DNA from: UKL13-2 sp043744255
GTDB lineage: Bacteria; Pseudomonadota; Gammaproteobacteria; Burkholderiales; Usitatibacteraceae
DNA: 17,778 nt
NCBI GenBank assembly: GCA_043744255.1
Contig: JAYTVA010000086.1
Span: forward strand, 1 to 17,778
Direction of reading: 5' to 3'
Shown here: one piece after another, positions 1 to 6,716 of the stretch
How the letters are laid out: every line of letters begins with the position of its first letter
Position numbering within the stretch: the stretch's first letter is position 1
Program-made: the position numbers and the translations under genes
Notes under the pieces: model-generated
The model's database searches: none
What the model saw: only the letters and a program-made list of their open reading frames with translations
What the model was told of the DNA's origin: nothing

Positions 1-96
1 AAGGTGCGTTGCCTGCGCTACCGCACGAGGAGCACAACGTAGCAGATGCCCCAATATCGCCGCAAGATGAATGCAATGCACTTAATCAGACCTTCC
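1..96. mobile_element. Right-hand end of a mobile element, truncated by the window edge
   Basis: Positions 80-96 (acttaatcagaccttcc) are identical to the 17-nt right terminus of the MITE-like element at 17636-17776. In this orientation the sequence is an element's right end, so the element would lie to the left and run out of the window. The preceding 79 bases do not resemble the internal part of the other copy, so this may be the end of a longer insertion sequence or a different derivative that shares the terminal repeat. No transposase fragment can be recognised. That it is a transposon end is inferred from the shared terminus only. Confidence 0.5.
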
Positions 97-305
97 TTAT
101 ATGTCTATTGATGTGCAACTCTTTTCTGAGCAGTGGCGTACTAGATGTAACTTTCACCGAAAAGTTGCGTCACATGTATCTTTCGAGAGCTTGCCGCAAT
201 CGTAAGGCATCTGTCCATACCGCATTTACGGGAGTGCACTGAGCATTTGCGCCTCTCTTCGGTTCATAATTGTTTTTCCTTCTCAATTTTCTGTCAGGCA
301 CAGCA
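97..305. other. Non-coding stretch upstream of the ferritin-like gene
   Basis: About 209 bases between the mobile-element end and the start of the ferritin-like gene. I see no convincing gene. A short open frame covering 9-242 crosses the mobile-element terminus, and its product has no family resemblance. The stretch probably holds the promoter of the downstream gene, but I could not find a well-spaced -35/-10 pair. A weak cataat hexamer lies at 265-270. Confidence 0.4.
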
Positions 306-1160
306 ATGCTCTACCCAGAACTCTTTCGCGACCTCGAAAAATCACGCTGGAATATGGCGAGTGACATTCCGTGGGATAGCTATGACGCGCGCCTGCTCAC
401 CGACGAGCAGGCCATGACCATCAAAATGAACGCGATCACCGAATGGTCGGCGCTTCCTGCCACCGAAATGTTTTTACGTGACAACCAAGACGACAGCGAT
501 TTTTCGGCGTTCATGTCGATCTGGTTTTACGAAGAACAAAAGCATTCACTGGTGCTGATGGACTATCTCAAACGCTTCCGACCGGACATGGTGCCGACCG
601 AGGCCGAGTTGCACGCGGTGCGCTTCCCGTTTGACCCCGCGCCTGCGCTCGAAACATTGATGCTGCATTTCTGCGGAGAAATTCGCTTGACCCAATGGTA
701 TCGCCGCGCCTCCGAGTGGCACACCGAGCCGGTCATCAAGAAAATCTACGACACGATTTCGAAAGACGAAGCACGCCATGCCGGCGCGTATTTTCGTTAC
801 ATGAAGCGTGCCATCGAAATGGCCGGCACCAGTGCGCAGCTCGCGTTTGCCAAAATCGGCGTGCTGATGGCAAGCTCGGGTAAAACCGCCAAGCCGCTGC
901 ATCCCACCAATCTGCACGTCAACAAAGCGCTGTTCCCGAACGACACCGTGCAATCGCGCCTGCCGAACCCGGAATGGTTGGAACAGTGGCTGGATACGCA
1001 AATTAAGTTTGATAAGGTCTGGGAAAACCGCGTAGTCAGCGGCATTCTGAAACAGCTGTCGAATTTGTTTGATCGCTCGTTTGAAACGTCCACAGATTTG
1101 AATCGGTTTCGTAAGGAGTTGATTGCGAAAATGGGGACGAGTGGGGTGGTGACTGGCTGA
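306..1160 (+). CDS. Ferritin-like di-iron protein (acyl-ACP desaturase/ferritin superfamily)
   Basis: A protein of 284 residues from ATG 306, chosen because AGG at 296-298 gives Shine-Dalgarno spacing and the product then begins MLYPELF. A TTG at 270 would add 12 hydrophobic residues and has no better ribosome site. The sequence shows the four-helix di-iron pattern: a Glu near residue 46, ExxH at 77-80 (EEQKH), a Glu near 125, and ExxH again at 155-158 (DEARH). This pair of E..ExxH half-sites is typical of ferritin-like oxidases and type-2 (soluble) fatty acid desaturases. No signal peptide is seen, so the protein is probably cytosolic. It stands alone, with no partner reductase, ferredoxin or acyl carrier gene nearby, so the substrate cannot be inferred. 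Family-level assignment is fairly secure; the reaction is unknown. Confidence 0.8.
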   Translation: MLYPELFRDLEKSRWNMASDIPWDSYDARLLTDEQAMTIKMNAITEWSALPATEMFLRDNQDDSDFSAFMSIWFYEEQKHSLVLMDYLKRFRPDMVPTEAELHAVRFPFDPAPALETLMLHFCGEIRLTQWYRRASEWHTEPVIKKIYDTISKDEARHAGAYFRYMKRAIEMAGTSAQLAFAKIGVLMASSGKTAKPLHPTNLHVNKALFPNDTVQSRLPNPEWLEQWLDTQIKFDKVWENRVVSGILKQLSNLFDRSFETSTDLNRFRKELIAKMGTSGVVTG

Positions 1161-1233
1161 AAAGCGTTTATTGGCGCGGGGTTTGGGCATTTGATGTTTT
1201 CTTGTCGCACAACAGCCGCGCTCACCAACTCAC

Positions 1234-1353
1234 TGTCATTCTGAGCCACGCTTTATGGCGAAGAATCTCATCCGCCACAATTTCGGACGCTGCCCGCCTG
1301 CACGCGGATGAGATTCTTCGTCGCAAAAACCGACGGCGCTCCTCAGAATGACA
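1234..1353. repeat. Composite inverted repeat, nested arms, about 120 bp
   Basis: The outer arms are tgtcattctgag (1234-1245) and ctcagaatgaca (1342-1353), a perfect 12-bp match. The inner arms are 1259-1275 and 1304-1320, a perfect 17-bp match whose left copy reads cgaagaatctcatccgc. The two pairs are nested around a 28-base centre, so the whole unit can fold into a long hairpin. This layout is typical of dispersed palindromic repeats between bacterial genes. It may also act as a barrier downstream of the ferritin-like gene. No coding content. Confidence 0.75.
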
Positions 1354-1461
1354 AGTTTTATGGGTGGCGCATTTTGGCAAACACGTTTCCGTCTTTCGAT
1401 TCATTGCGCCAATCAGGCTTTCCAGCAGTCGCACTGACCGCAACCCCTCCCCGCGCAGGCT

Positions 1462-1483
1462 CTCTCCCCCTCACGGGGGAGAG
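1462..1483. repeat. GC-rich hairpin repeat upstream of rfaE2
   Basis: A perfect 9-bp stem (ctctccccc at 1462-1470, gggggagag at 1475-1483) with a four-base tcac loop. It is followed by an unusually G-rich run to about 1498. It resembles in style the hairpins at 2021-2046 and 6016-6035, so it may belong to one dispersed family. There is no U-tract, so it is a poor intrinsic terminator. The rest of 1354-1540 contains nothing I can recognise. Confidence 0.6.
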
Positions 1484-1540
1484 CGGGGGGAGAGGGGGCT
1501 GCCAAACGCGCCATCCCTCACCTCGAAGTAAAATCCCCCC

Positions 1541-2050
1541 ATGCGCCCCTCCTTCGAAAATAAATTCTGCAACCCCGCCGCCCTCACCGCGCGCGCGGCC
1601 ACCCTCAACAAAAAACTCGTCTTCACCAACGGCGTGTTCGATGTACTTCATCGTGGCCACGTCACCTACCTAGCCGAAGCACGCGCCCTCGGCCACTCAT
1701 TGATCGTCGCGCTCAATTCCGACGCCTCCGTCAAACGCCTCGGTAAAGGCGATGACCGCCCAATCAACACGCTCGAAGATCGTATGGCCGTGATTGCAGC
1801 GCTGGAGTGCGTAAGCATAGTGACGTGGTTTGAGGAAGACACGCCGCTCGCCCGCATCATCGAATCGCGCCCCGATGTGCTGGTGAAAGGTGGCGATTGG
1901 CCGCTCGACAAAATCGTCGGTGCCAGCGAAGTGAAATCATGGGGCGGCAGCGTACACGCCATCGACTTTCAATTTGAGCGCTCGACCACCGCGACCCTCG
2001 CAAAAATCCGCAGTCCAGTCCCTTCCCCCGCCCCTGCGGGGGAAGGCTAG
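1541..2050 (+). CDS. rfaE2: D-glycero-beta-D-manno-heptose 1-phosphate adenylyltransferase
   Basis: Transfers AMP from ATP to D-beta-D-heptose 1-phosphate, a step in making ADP-heptose for the lipopolysaccharide inner core; cytosolic. The 169-residue product is the stand-alone adenylyltransferase half of HldE. It shows the cytidylyltransferase-fold signature VFTNGVFDVLHRGH with the catalytic HxGH at 37-40, then RLGKGDDRPIN (66-76), VLVKGGDW (113-120) and FERSTT (145-150). The family normally ends a few residues after the RSTT motif. Here the last 11 or so residues (RSPVPSPAPAGEG region) and the stop codon come from a GC-rich palindrome at 2021-2046, so the tail is probably an add-on. The kinase half (RfaE1) is not in the window, consistent with the split arrangement seen in betaproteobacteria. 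The next gene starts 15 bases downstream and is likely co-transcribed. Confidence 0.93.
   Translation: MRPSFENKFCNPAALTARAATLNKKLVFTNGVFDVLHRGHVTYLAEARALGHSLIVALNSDASVKRLGKGDDRPINTLEDRMAVIAALECVSIVTWFEEDTPLARIIESRPDVLVKGGDWPLDKIVGASEVKSWGGSVHAIDFQFERSTTATLAKIRSPVPSPAPAGEG
2021..2046. repeat. Perfect GC-rich palindrome forming the 3' end of rfaE2
   Basis: The arms ccttcccccgc (2021-2031) and gcgggggaagg (2036-2046) pair over 11 bp around the loop ccct. The hairpin is read as codons for the last residues of RfaE2, and the TAG stop begins two bases after it. Its style matches other hairpins of the window. It may be a dispersed repeat that landed at the end of the gene. It could also modulate transcription into the FAD oxidase gene that starts at 2066. 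Confidence 0.7.
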
Positions 2051-2065
2051 GACGGGGGTGCCCGC

Positions 2066-3472
2066 ATGAGCGTACACCCGCCATTTCTCGACGCTCTGAC
2101 AAGCATCGTCGGCGCAGCGAACGTCATCACCGACCCGACTGATCGCGCGCCCTACCTCACCGACTGGCGCGGAAACTACACCGGTGTCGCACTCGCCATC
2201 GTGCGCCCCGCGAATACGGAGGAAGTCGCCGCCGTCGTGCGACTCTGCGCCGACACGCGCACACCCATCGTCCCGCAAGGCGGCAACACCGGCATGGTCG
2301 GCGGTGGCATTCCTGACACCAGCGGCAAGGCAATCATCATCTCACTGCGCCGCATGAACCGCATCCGCGCCGTCGATCTCGCCAACAGCGCGATGACCGT
2401 TGACGCAGGCTGCATTCTGCAAACGATTCAAGACACCGCGAAATCGCAACAACAATTTTTTCCATTGTCGCTCGCGGCTGAAGGTAGCTGCACCATCGGC
2501 GGCAACCTCTCCACCAACGCGGGCGGCACGGCGGTGCTGCGCTACGGCAACACGCGTGACTTGGTGCTCGGCATCGAAGCGGTCACGGCCGATGGAAAAA
2601 TTTGGGACGGGTTGAAGGCGCTACGCAAAGACAACACCGGTTACGACTTGAAGCACTTGCTGATGGGCGCAGAAGGCACGCTCGGCATCATCACCGGCGC
2701 TGTGTTAAAACTCTACCCCGCGCCGCAACGCACCTGCACCGCGCTGGTCGCGCTCACACGCGCCAGCGATTCGGTCACGCTACTGAAAACGATTCGCGAT
2801 GCGTTGGGGGATCGGCTCACCGGCTTCGAGCTGATGTCGCGCGTGTGTCTCGATCATGTGGTGAAATATTTTCCGGCAACCGTCGAGCCGTTCGCTGCAA
2901 AGCATGCGTGGCAGGTGCTGATTGAGTTGAACGACACGATGAAGGACTCGCCCCTAGAAGATGCTTTGTCCGCCGCACTAGAACCCGCGTTTGCCACCGG
3001 CCTCATTGAGGACGCCATCATCGCCAGCAGCGACGCACAGGCCGCTGCCCTTTGGAATATTCGCGAGCAAATTCCCGAAGCCGAAAAACGCGAAGGAAAA
3101 AGCGTGAAGCACGATATTTCCGTGCCGATTTCACGCATTGGCGAATTTATCGAAAGCGCTGAACCACGCCTATTGGCGGCCTTTCCCGAGGCACGGGTGA
3201 TTTGCTTTGGGCACATCGGCGACGGCAATTTGCATTACAACCTGAGCTTTCCGGGTACGCCGCCCACGCCCGCACAAAGCCAGCGCGCGAATGCCATCGT
3301 CTACAAAATGCTCGACGACATGGGCGGCTCGATCAGCGCGGAACACGGGCTGGGGCAGATGAAACGCGATGAAATTACGCGGCACAAGAGTGCGGTAGAA
3401 ATGGAAATGATGCGCGCGATCAAGCACGCACTTGACCCGCTGGGGATCATGAATCCGGGCAAGGTGGTTTGA
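2066..3472 (+). CDS. FAD-linked oxidase, GlcD / D-2-hydroxyacid dehydrogenase type
   Basis: A 468-residue flavoprotein that should oxidise a D-2-hydroxyacid (for example D-lactate, glycolate or D-2-hydroxyglutarate) to the 2-oxoacid. The N-terminal PCMH-type FAD-binding domain carries PQGGNTGMVGGG (70-81) and the flavin-contact stretch SCTIGGNLSTNAGG (141-154). The C-terminal FAD-oxidase domain carries FGHIGDGNLHYN (381-392), whose histidines belong to the active or metal site in this family, and SAEHGLGQMKR (424-434), then ends DPLGIMNPGKVV as usual for the family. The length is normal and there is no signal peptide. The substrate cannot be read from the motifs. The gene follows rfaE2 by 15 bases, but no functional link with heptose synthesis is evident. 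There is no GlcE/GlcF-type partner gene, which favours a single-subunit enzyme. Confidence 0.9.
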   Translation: MSVHPPFLDALTSIVGAANVITDPTDRAPYLTDWRGNYTGVALAIVRPANTEEVAAVVRLCADTRTPIVPQGGNTGMVGGGIPDTSGKAIIISLRRMNRIRAVDLANSAMTVDAGCILQTIQDTAKSQQQFFPLSLAAEGSCTIGGNLSTNAGGTAVLRYGNTRDLVLGIEAVTADGKIWDGLKALRKDNTGYDLKHLLMGAEGTLGIITGAVLKLYPAPQRTCTALVALTRASDSVTLLKTIRDALGDRLTGFELMSRVCLDHVVKYFPATVEPFAAKHAWQVLIELNDTMKDSPLEDALSAALEPAFATGLIEDAIIASSDAQAAALWNIREQIPEAEKREGKSVKHDISVPISRIGEFIESAEPRLLAAFPEARVICFGHIGDGNLHYNLSFPGTPPTPAQSQRANAIVYKMLDDMGGSISAEHGLGQMKRDEITRHKSAVEMEMMRAIKHALDPLGIMNPGKVV

Positions 3473-3515
3473 TGGCTTGGGTCGCTAACTTTTAGCAAGC
3501 GCGGAAACAAGACCC

Positions 3516-3851
3516 GTGTCGATAAAACCGCACATCTTCCGTGATGTCCACGCAAACGATGTGGCACCGCGCCTTCCACTGGGGTTTCGCCAAAACACCA
3601 ATCACCCGCTTCGCGAAGACACGCTGCACACCTTGATTACATTTCCGGGTGAACACACGATCGTCGAGTCAAAAGCGGCTCGTAAAGCGCTGTTGAAGGC
3701 AAGCGGTGACGAGAACCAACTGGTGCTAGTCGCGCATAATTTCACTTCTGAGGCGCGTGAACTGATTGAACAGCAAGGCGCAATTTTATTTGTCGATTCA
3801 GACTTCTTTTGGACGGATGCGTCGTGGAAAAACATCCGTGACAAGCAATAG
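3516..3851 (+). CDS. Small protein of unknown function (111 aa)
   Basis: I do not recognise the family. The likely start is GTG 3516, with a weak GGA about ten bases upstream and no nearby in-frame ATG that would fit better. The product is soluble, with no signal peptide or membrane segment. It has a polar N-terminal half containing PLREDTLHTL and a C-terminal part with alternating strand- and helix-like sequence: LVLVAHNFTSEARELIEQQG (70-89), then ILFVDSDFFW. This could be a small alpha/beta fold. Residue usage and frame quality look like a real gene. It starts 43 bases after the FAD oxidase and may be at the end of the same transcript. Confidence 0.6.
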   Translation: MSIKPHIFRDVHANDVAPRLPLGFRQNTNHPLREDTLHTLITFPGEHTIVESKAARKALLKASGDENQLVLVAHNFTSEARELIEQQGAILFVDSDFFWTDASWKNIRDKQ

Positions 3852-3966
3852 TACGGCAGCGATGGTAACGGTAGGTTACGCAAGCCTCGTCCAGCCAACG
3901 CTGGAGATCGCACTGCCACAAAACGTTCGAGCCATTTACGTTGACTGAGGCATAGAAAGAAAAAAT

Positions 3967-4206
3967 ATGAGTGACTTCGAATCAGAAGACAATTTTGGCA
4001 ATCCGTGGCTAGCGATCTTGATCGGAATCGCTTGTCTAGCGCTTGCTTGGTATCGCTACGCCAAAGTCGGGGCGAATCCCAACCTGATTGGCAAAGCGGC
4101 AATCGCGAACTCAGGCTTGGGACGGAAGCTGCTCATTGGCTTCAGCTTGCTCGTTGGGGCTTTCTTCATCTTCTGCGGAATCGCGAAATTGCGATCTGAC
4201 GATTGA
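3967..4206 (+). CDS. Small two-helix membrane protein of unknown function (79 aa)
   Basis: Starts at ATG 3967 after a purine-rich tract (gaaagaaaaaa). The product has an acidic N-terminus (MSDFESEDNF), a first hydrophobic segment at about residues 14-28 (LAILIGIACLALAWY), a polar linker with KVGANPN and GKAA, and a second hydrophobic segment at about 54-72 (KLLIGFSLLVGAFFIFCGIA), ending in KLRSDD. Both ends are predicted on the same side of the inner membrane, probably the cytosol. There is no recognisable domain, and no neighbouring gene suggests a role. Confidence 0.65.
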   Translation: MSDFESEDNFGNPWLAILIGIACLALAWYRYAKVGANPNLIGKAAIANSGLGRKLLIGFSLLVGAFFIFCGIAKLRSDD

Positions 4207-4377
4207 ACTAGGCCGCATCGTTAGCAAGCGTAGCTCGAACCAGCGAAGCGTTTCAGGGGTGACGGTTACACATTGTTGGGAGATGCCAGCTGTCATGCGG
4301 TCAAGACACGTGACATAATTTTGTTTACCAAATCATTACGCGCCACCCCGGCGTCGCTGCGCTTGACCGGGCGACGG
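4207..4377. other. Intergenic between convergent genes
   Basis: Separates the small membrane protein gene (plus) from the thioredoxin-like gene (minus). It contains a GC-rich stretch at about 4350-4377 with short complementary blocks (cccgg/ccggg) that could fold weakly. There is no U-tract and no coding potential that I can defend. Confidence 0.4.
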
Positions 4378-4704
4378 TTACTTCGTCGCGTTCATTGCCG
4401 CCAGCGCTTGAGCAATTACCGCTGCATTCGTCGGACGAACTATGCGCAGTTTTTCCGCACCGCGCTCAAGAAAAATCAACGTCGGCCACAGCTTCACTTT
4501 GAACGAGCGCCCCAACGTCCGACCTGCGCCATCGGCGATCTTGATGTGGCGCACCGATCCGTGTTGCGCCATCGCATCGGCAATCAACGGTTGCGCAGCG
4601 ATGCAGTGGCCGCAGGTGGGGCTGCCGAATTCGAGCAGGACGTTACCAGTCAGCGCGTTGATTTCTGCGCGGAGGGGTTCGACGGATTCATAGGTGTGGT
4701 TCAT
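4378..4704 (-). CDS. Thioredoxin-family protein with CGHC active site
   Basis: A 108-residue thioredoxin-fold protein, likely a cytosolic thiol-disulfide oxidoreductase, since no signal peptide is present. The redox motif is C31-G-H-C34 within EFGSPTCGHCIAAQPL, where classical thioredoxin has WCGPC. The residue before the first Cys is Thr rather than Trp. The cis-proline is present in WPTLIFL (P74). The CGHC dipeptide is the one found in protein disulfide isomerases, which tends to give a more oxidising redox potential than CGPC. It is divergently oriented from the Bug receptor gene at 4928, with about 220 bases between them. The physiological partner is unknown. Confidence 0.85.
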   Translation of the reverse strand: MNHTYESVEPLRAEINALTGNVLLEFGSPTCGHCIAAQPLIADAMAQHGSVRHIKIADGAGRTLGRSFKVKLWPTLIFLERGAEKLRIVRPTNAAVIAQALAAMNATK

Positions 4705-4927
4705 GGATGGATTATCGGGGAAACTGTGGATACGCTCCCGGAATGCGCAGCGCTCCTTCGCGGACTACGCGCATCAGACGGAGTGAAGCCGAGCCGCGTG
4801 CGTAGCGCGAAAGCGATGGCTCACCGCGGAAGAGGGGTTACGCATCAGCTATGCGAGAATATCCATAAATGCCTGCAACCCAAGCAACCACGCCACGTTT
4901 GATTGATTTGCCCCACACAGGATGACC
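4705..4927. other. Divergent intergenic region
   Basis: Lies between the minus-strand thioredoxin-like gene and the plus-strand Bug receptor gene, so it should hold promoters in both directions. I see short complementary blocks (ctacgc near 4763 and gcgtag near 4800) but no well-spaced promoter hexamers and no recognisable operator. No coding content. Confidence 0.35.
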
Positions 4928-5902
4928 ATGAATTTCACCAAACTACTGTTCGCTGCTGCCCTCATTGCGTCGGCAAACGCGCATGCGCAATCCACTCCCG
5001 CACCCTACCCCAACAAACCAATCCGCCTCGTCGTGCCGTTCACCGCTGGTGGCTCCACCGACATTCTCGCGCGTGCCATCGGCCAGAAATTGACGGAGGC
5101 CTGGGGGCAGCCGGTCATCATCGACAACGTTCCCGGCGCGGGTGGCTCCTTGGGTGCGGACAAGGTGGCGAAGGCGGCGGCGGATGGTTATACCTTGTTG
5201 ATGGGGCATATCGGCACGCTGGCGGTGAATCCGTCGCTGTATCCAAATCTGCCTTATGACCCAGTGAAAAATTTTGCGCCGGTGGCGTGGATGGCGCGTG
5301 TGCCGAATGTGTTGGCGGTGCATCCGGGTGTGAATGCCAACAGCGTGCGCGAGTTCGTGGCGTTGGCGAAGGCGAAGCCAGGCCAACTTAACTACGGCTC
5401 GGGTGGCAATGGGAGTGCTGCGAATCTGGCAGGGGAGTATTTCAAATTGCAAACCGAGACTTCGATTGCGCACATTCCGTATCGCGGCACTGCGCCCGCC
5501 GTAACCGATTTGGTCGGCGGGCAAATTCAGATGGTATTCACTGGCGCACCGGCGTTGATTGGCCAGATCAAGGGTGGGCAGCTGCGCGCGCTGGCGGTGT
5601 CGAGTGTGAAGCGTATCGACGCGCTGCCGGAGGTGCCGACGATGGCTGAGGCTGGCTACAAAGATTTTGAGGCCGATCAGTGGTACGGCGTCGTCGCACC
5701 GGCTGGCACGCCTGCGCTGATCGTGGGCAAACTGAATCGCGAAATCAATGCCGCGCTGAGTTCTCCGGAAATGAAATCACGCTTGAACAACGAAGGCGCG
5801 ATTGCCACGCCGACGACACCGGAAGCGTTCGGGCAATTGATCGTGCGCGAAATCGCGCGCTGGAAGCCGGTGCTTCAGGATGGACGCGTGAAGGCGGATT
5901 GA
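4928..5902 (+). CDS. Bug/TctC-family solute receptor (tripartite tricarboxylate transport)
   Basis: Periplasmic substrate-binding protein of the Bug (TctC) family, which binds small carboxylates and similar solutes and passes them to a TctAB membrane complex. ATG 4928 is preferred over the in-frame ATG 4922, because the AGG at 4919-4921 abuts the latter and leaves proper spacing only for 4928. The N-terminus MNFTKLLFAAALIASANA is a signal peptide, with cleavage likely after AHA. The family landmarks are all present: YPNKPIRLVVPFTAGGSTD, the VPGAGGSLGAD loop, DGYTLLMG, YDPVKNFAPV, LNYGSGGNGS, and IPYRGTAPAVTDLVGGQIQM near the middle. Length (324 aa) is typical. No TctA or TctB gene is adjacent, so it is an orphan receptor, as most Bug proteins are in Burkholderiales. 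The ligand is not predictable. Confidence 0.93.
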   Translation: MNFTKLLFAAALIASANAHAQSTPAPYPNKPIRLVVPFTAGGSTDILARAIGQKLTEAWGQPVIIDNVPGAGGSLGADKVAKAAADGYTLLMGHIGTLAVNPSLYPNLPYDPVKNFAPVAWMARVPNVLAVHPGVNANSVREFVALAKAKPGQLNYGSGGNGSAANLAGEYFKLQTETSIAHIPYRGTAPAVTDLVGGQIQMVFTGAPALIGQIKGGQLRALAVSSVKRIDALPEVPTMAEAGYKDFEADQWYGVVAPAGTPALIVGKLNREINAALSSPEMKSRLNNEGAIATPTTPEAFGQLIVREIARWKPVLQDGRVKAD

Positions 5903-6003
5903 ATGGCTGACTGACTGAATGCATTTCCAGATCAATAGCGGTGCCGTTCGTGCCTGTATTTGTAGATTTGTTCCTAGGCGGTCAAAGTTGCGGCCAGCCT
6001 GAA

Positions 6004-6157
6004 ACCCTCATCCCACCTTCTCCCTCGGGAGAAGGAGCCTTCGGTGCTCCGAATGAGACGGTGGTGAAAGGTTCAGCAGTGACCAATGGCCGCGAAAGCC
6101 CTTCTCCTGAGGGACGGGGTGGCCATTCTCCGGGGCCAGAAGGGTTGGGATGAGGGT
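6004..6157. repeat. Large inverted-repeat element between the Bug receptor and cupin genes
   Basis: The outer arms accctcatccca (6004-6015) and tgggatgagggt (6146-6157) match perfectly over 12 bp. Immediately inside the left arm is a tight hairpin (ccttctccc at 6016-6024, gggagaagg at 6027-6035). The right half carries related but imperfect blocks (cttctcctgaggga near 6102, ccattctccgggg near 6123). The roughly 154-bp unit fills most of the 5903-6231 gap and looks like a dispersed non-coding repeat. It may attenuate transcription leaving the Bug gene. The remaining bases of the gap show no gene. Confidence 0.7.
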
Positions 6158-6231
6158 GATTCAGGCAGTATTGACCTGGAAAAGTAATGAGCTTCGCGTT
6201 CAATAAATTTCTCGCACAGAAGGAAGTCAAT

Positions 6232-6666
6232 ATGTCCACCACCCATCTCACCGGCGCTCTCACCCCCACGCCCAACGGTTCAACGTACATAAAGCCGCAA
6301 GACATCGACTGGAAGCCTTCGCAGTTCGAGGGCATCGACATCAAAGTGCTTTACGAAAACAAAGCCATCGGCGAAATGACCTGTCTGCTGCGCTGGGCGC
6401 CGGGCACCACCTTGCCGTTTCACAAACATCCGGAGATTGAGCAGTCGTATGTGATCTCAGGCTCGTTCTCGGATCACGATGGTATTTGCCGTGCGGGCGA
6501 GTACGTGTGGCGCACACCAGGCTCGATGCACGAGACGCACAGCGCCGAAGGCTGCGTGATTCTCGCGATCTACCGTAAGCCGAATATTTTTCGCAATAGC
6601 GCGGGCTTCGAGGCGGGCGGTAAACAAGTGAAGACCGATCACCAACCTTCGACGTTTAATCCGTAA
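6232..6666 (+). CDS. Single-domain cupin protein
   Basis: A 144-residue protein with a conserved beta-barrel cupin core. Motif 1 is PFHKHPEIEQSYVISGSF, providing HxH and the downstream Glu as metal ligands. Motif 2 includes the distal His in PGSMHETHSAEG. Such small cupins can be dioxygenases or isomerases, or resemble the ChrR anti-sigma cupin domain. The start is ATG 6232, since gaaggaag sits at optimal distance; an upstream ATG at 6187 would add 15 residues without a ribosome site. No signal peptide is present. The gene is monocistronic: repeats lie upstream and a convergent gene ends 50 bases downstream. The substrate is unknown. Confidence 0.82.
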   Translation: MSTTHLTGALTPTPNGSTYIKPQDIDWKPSQFEGIDIKVLYENKAIGEMTCLLRWAPGTTLPFHKHPEIEQSYVISGSFSDHDGICRAGEYVWRTPGSMHETHSAEGCVILAIYRKPNIFRNSAGFEAGGKQVKTDHQPSTFNP

Positions 6667-6669
6667 GGC

Positions 6670-6696
6670 ATTAGCGTTGGCACGAGCACCCACGCT
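6670..6696. other. Imperfect hairpin between convergent genes
   Basis: The blocks tagcgt and acgcta, extended by GG/CC past one mismatch, form a modest stem between the stop codons of the cupin gene (plus) and the SPOR-like gene (minus). No U-tract follows in either direction, so a terminator role is only possible. Confidence 0.3.
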
Positions 6697-6716
6697 AAAC
6701 GCCGAACGCTCAACCC

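Noticed and set aside
9..242. Plus-strand open frame of 77 codons at the left edge
   Set aside because: It runs through the mobile-element terminus at 80-96, has no ribosome site and no family resemblance.
546..1190. Long minus-strand open frame opposite the ferritin-like gene
   Set aside because: It is antisense to a gene with clear di-iron motifs; Arg/His-rich composition is typical of shadow frames in GC-rich DNA.
1462..1500. Possible intrinsic terminator in the G/C-rich hairpin before rfaE2
   Set aside because: The stem is strong, but no U-tract follows on either strand, so it is listed as a repeat.
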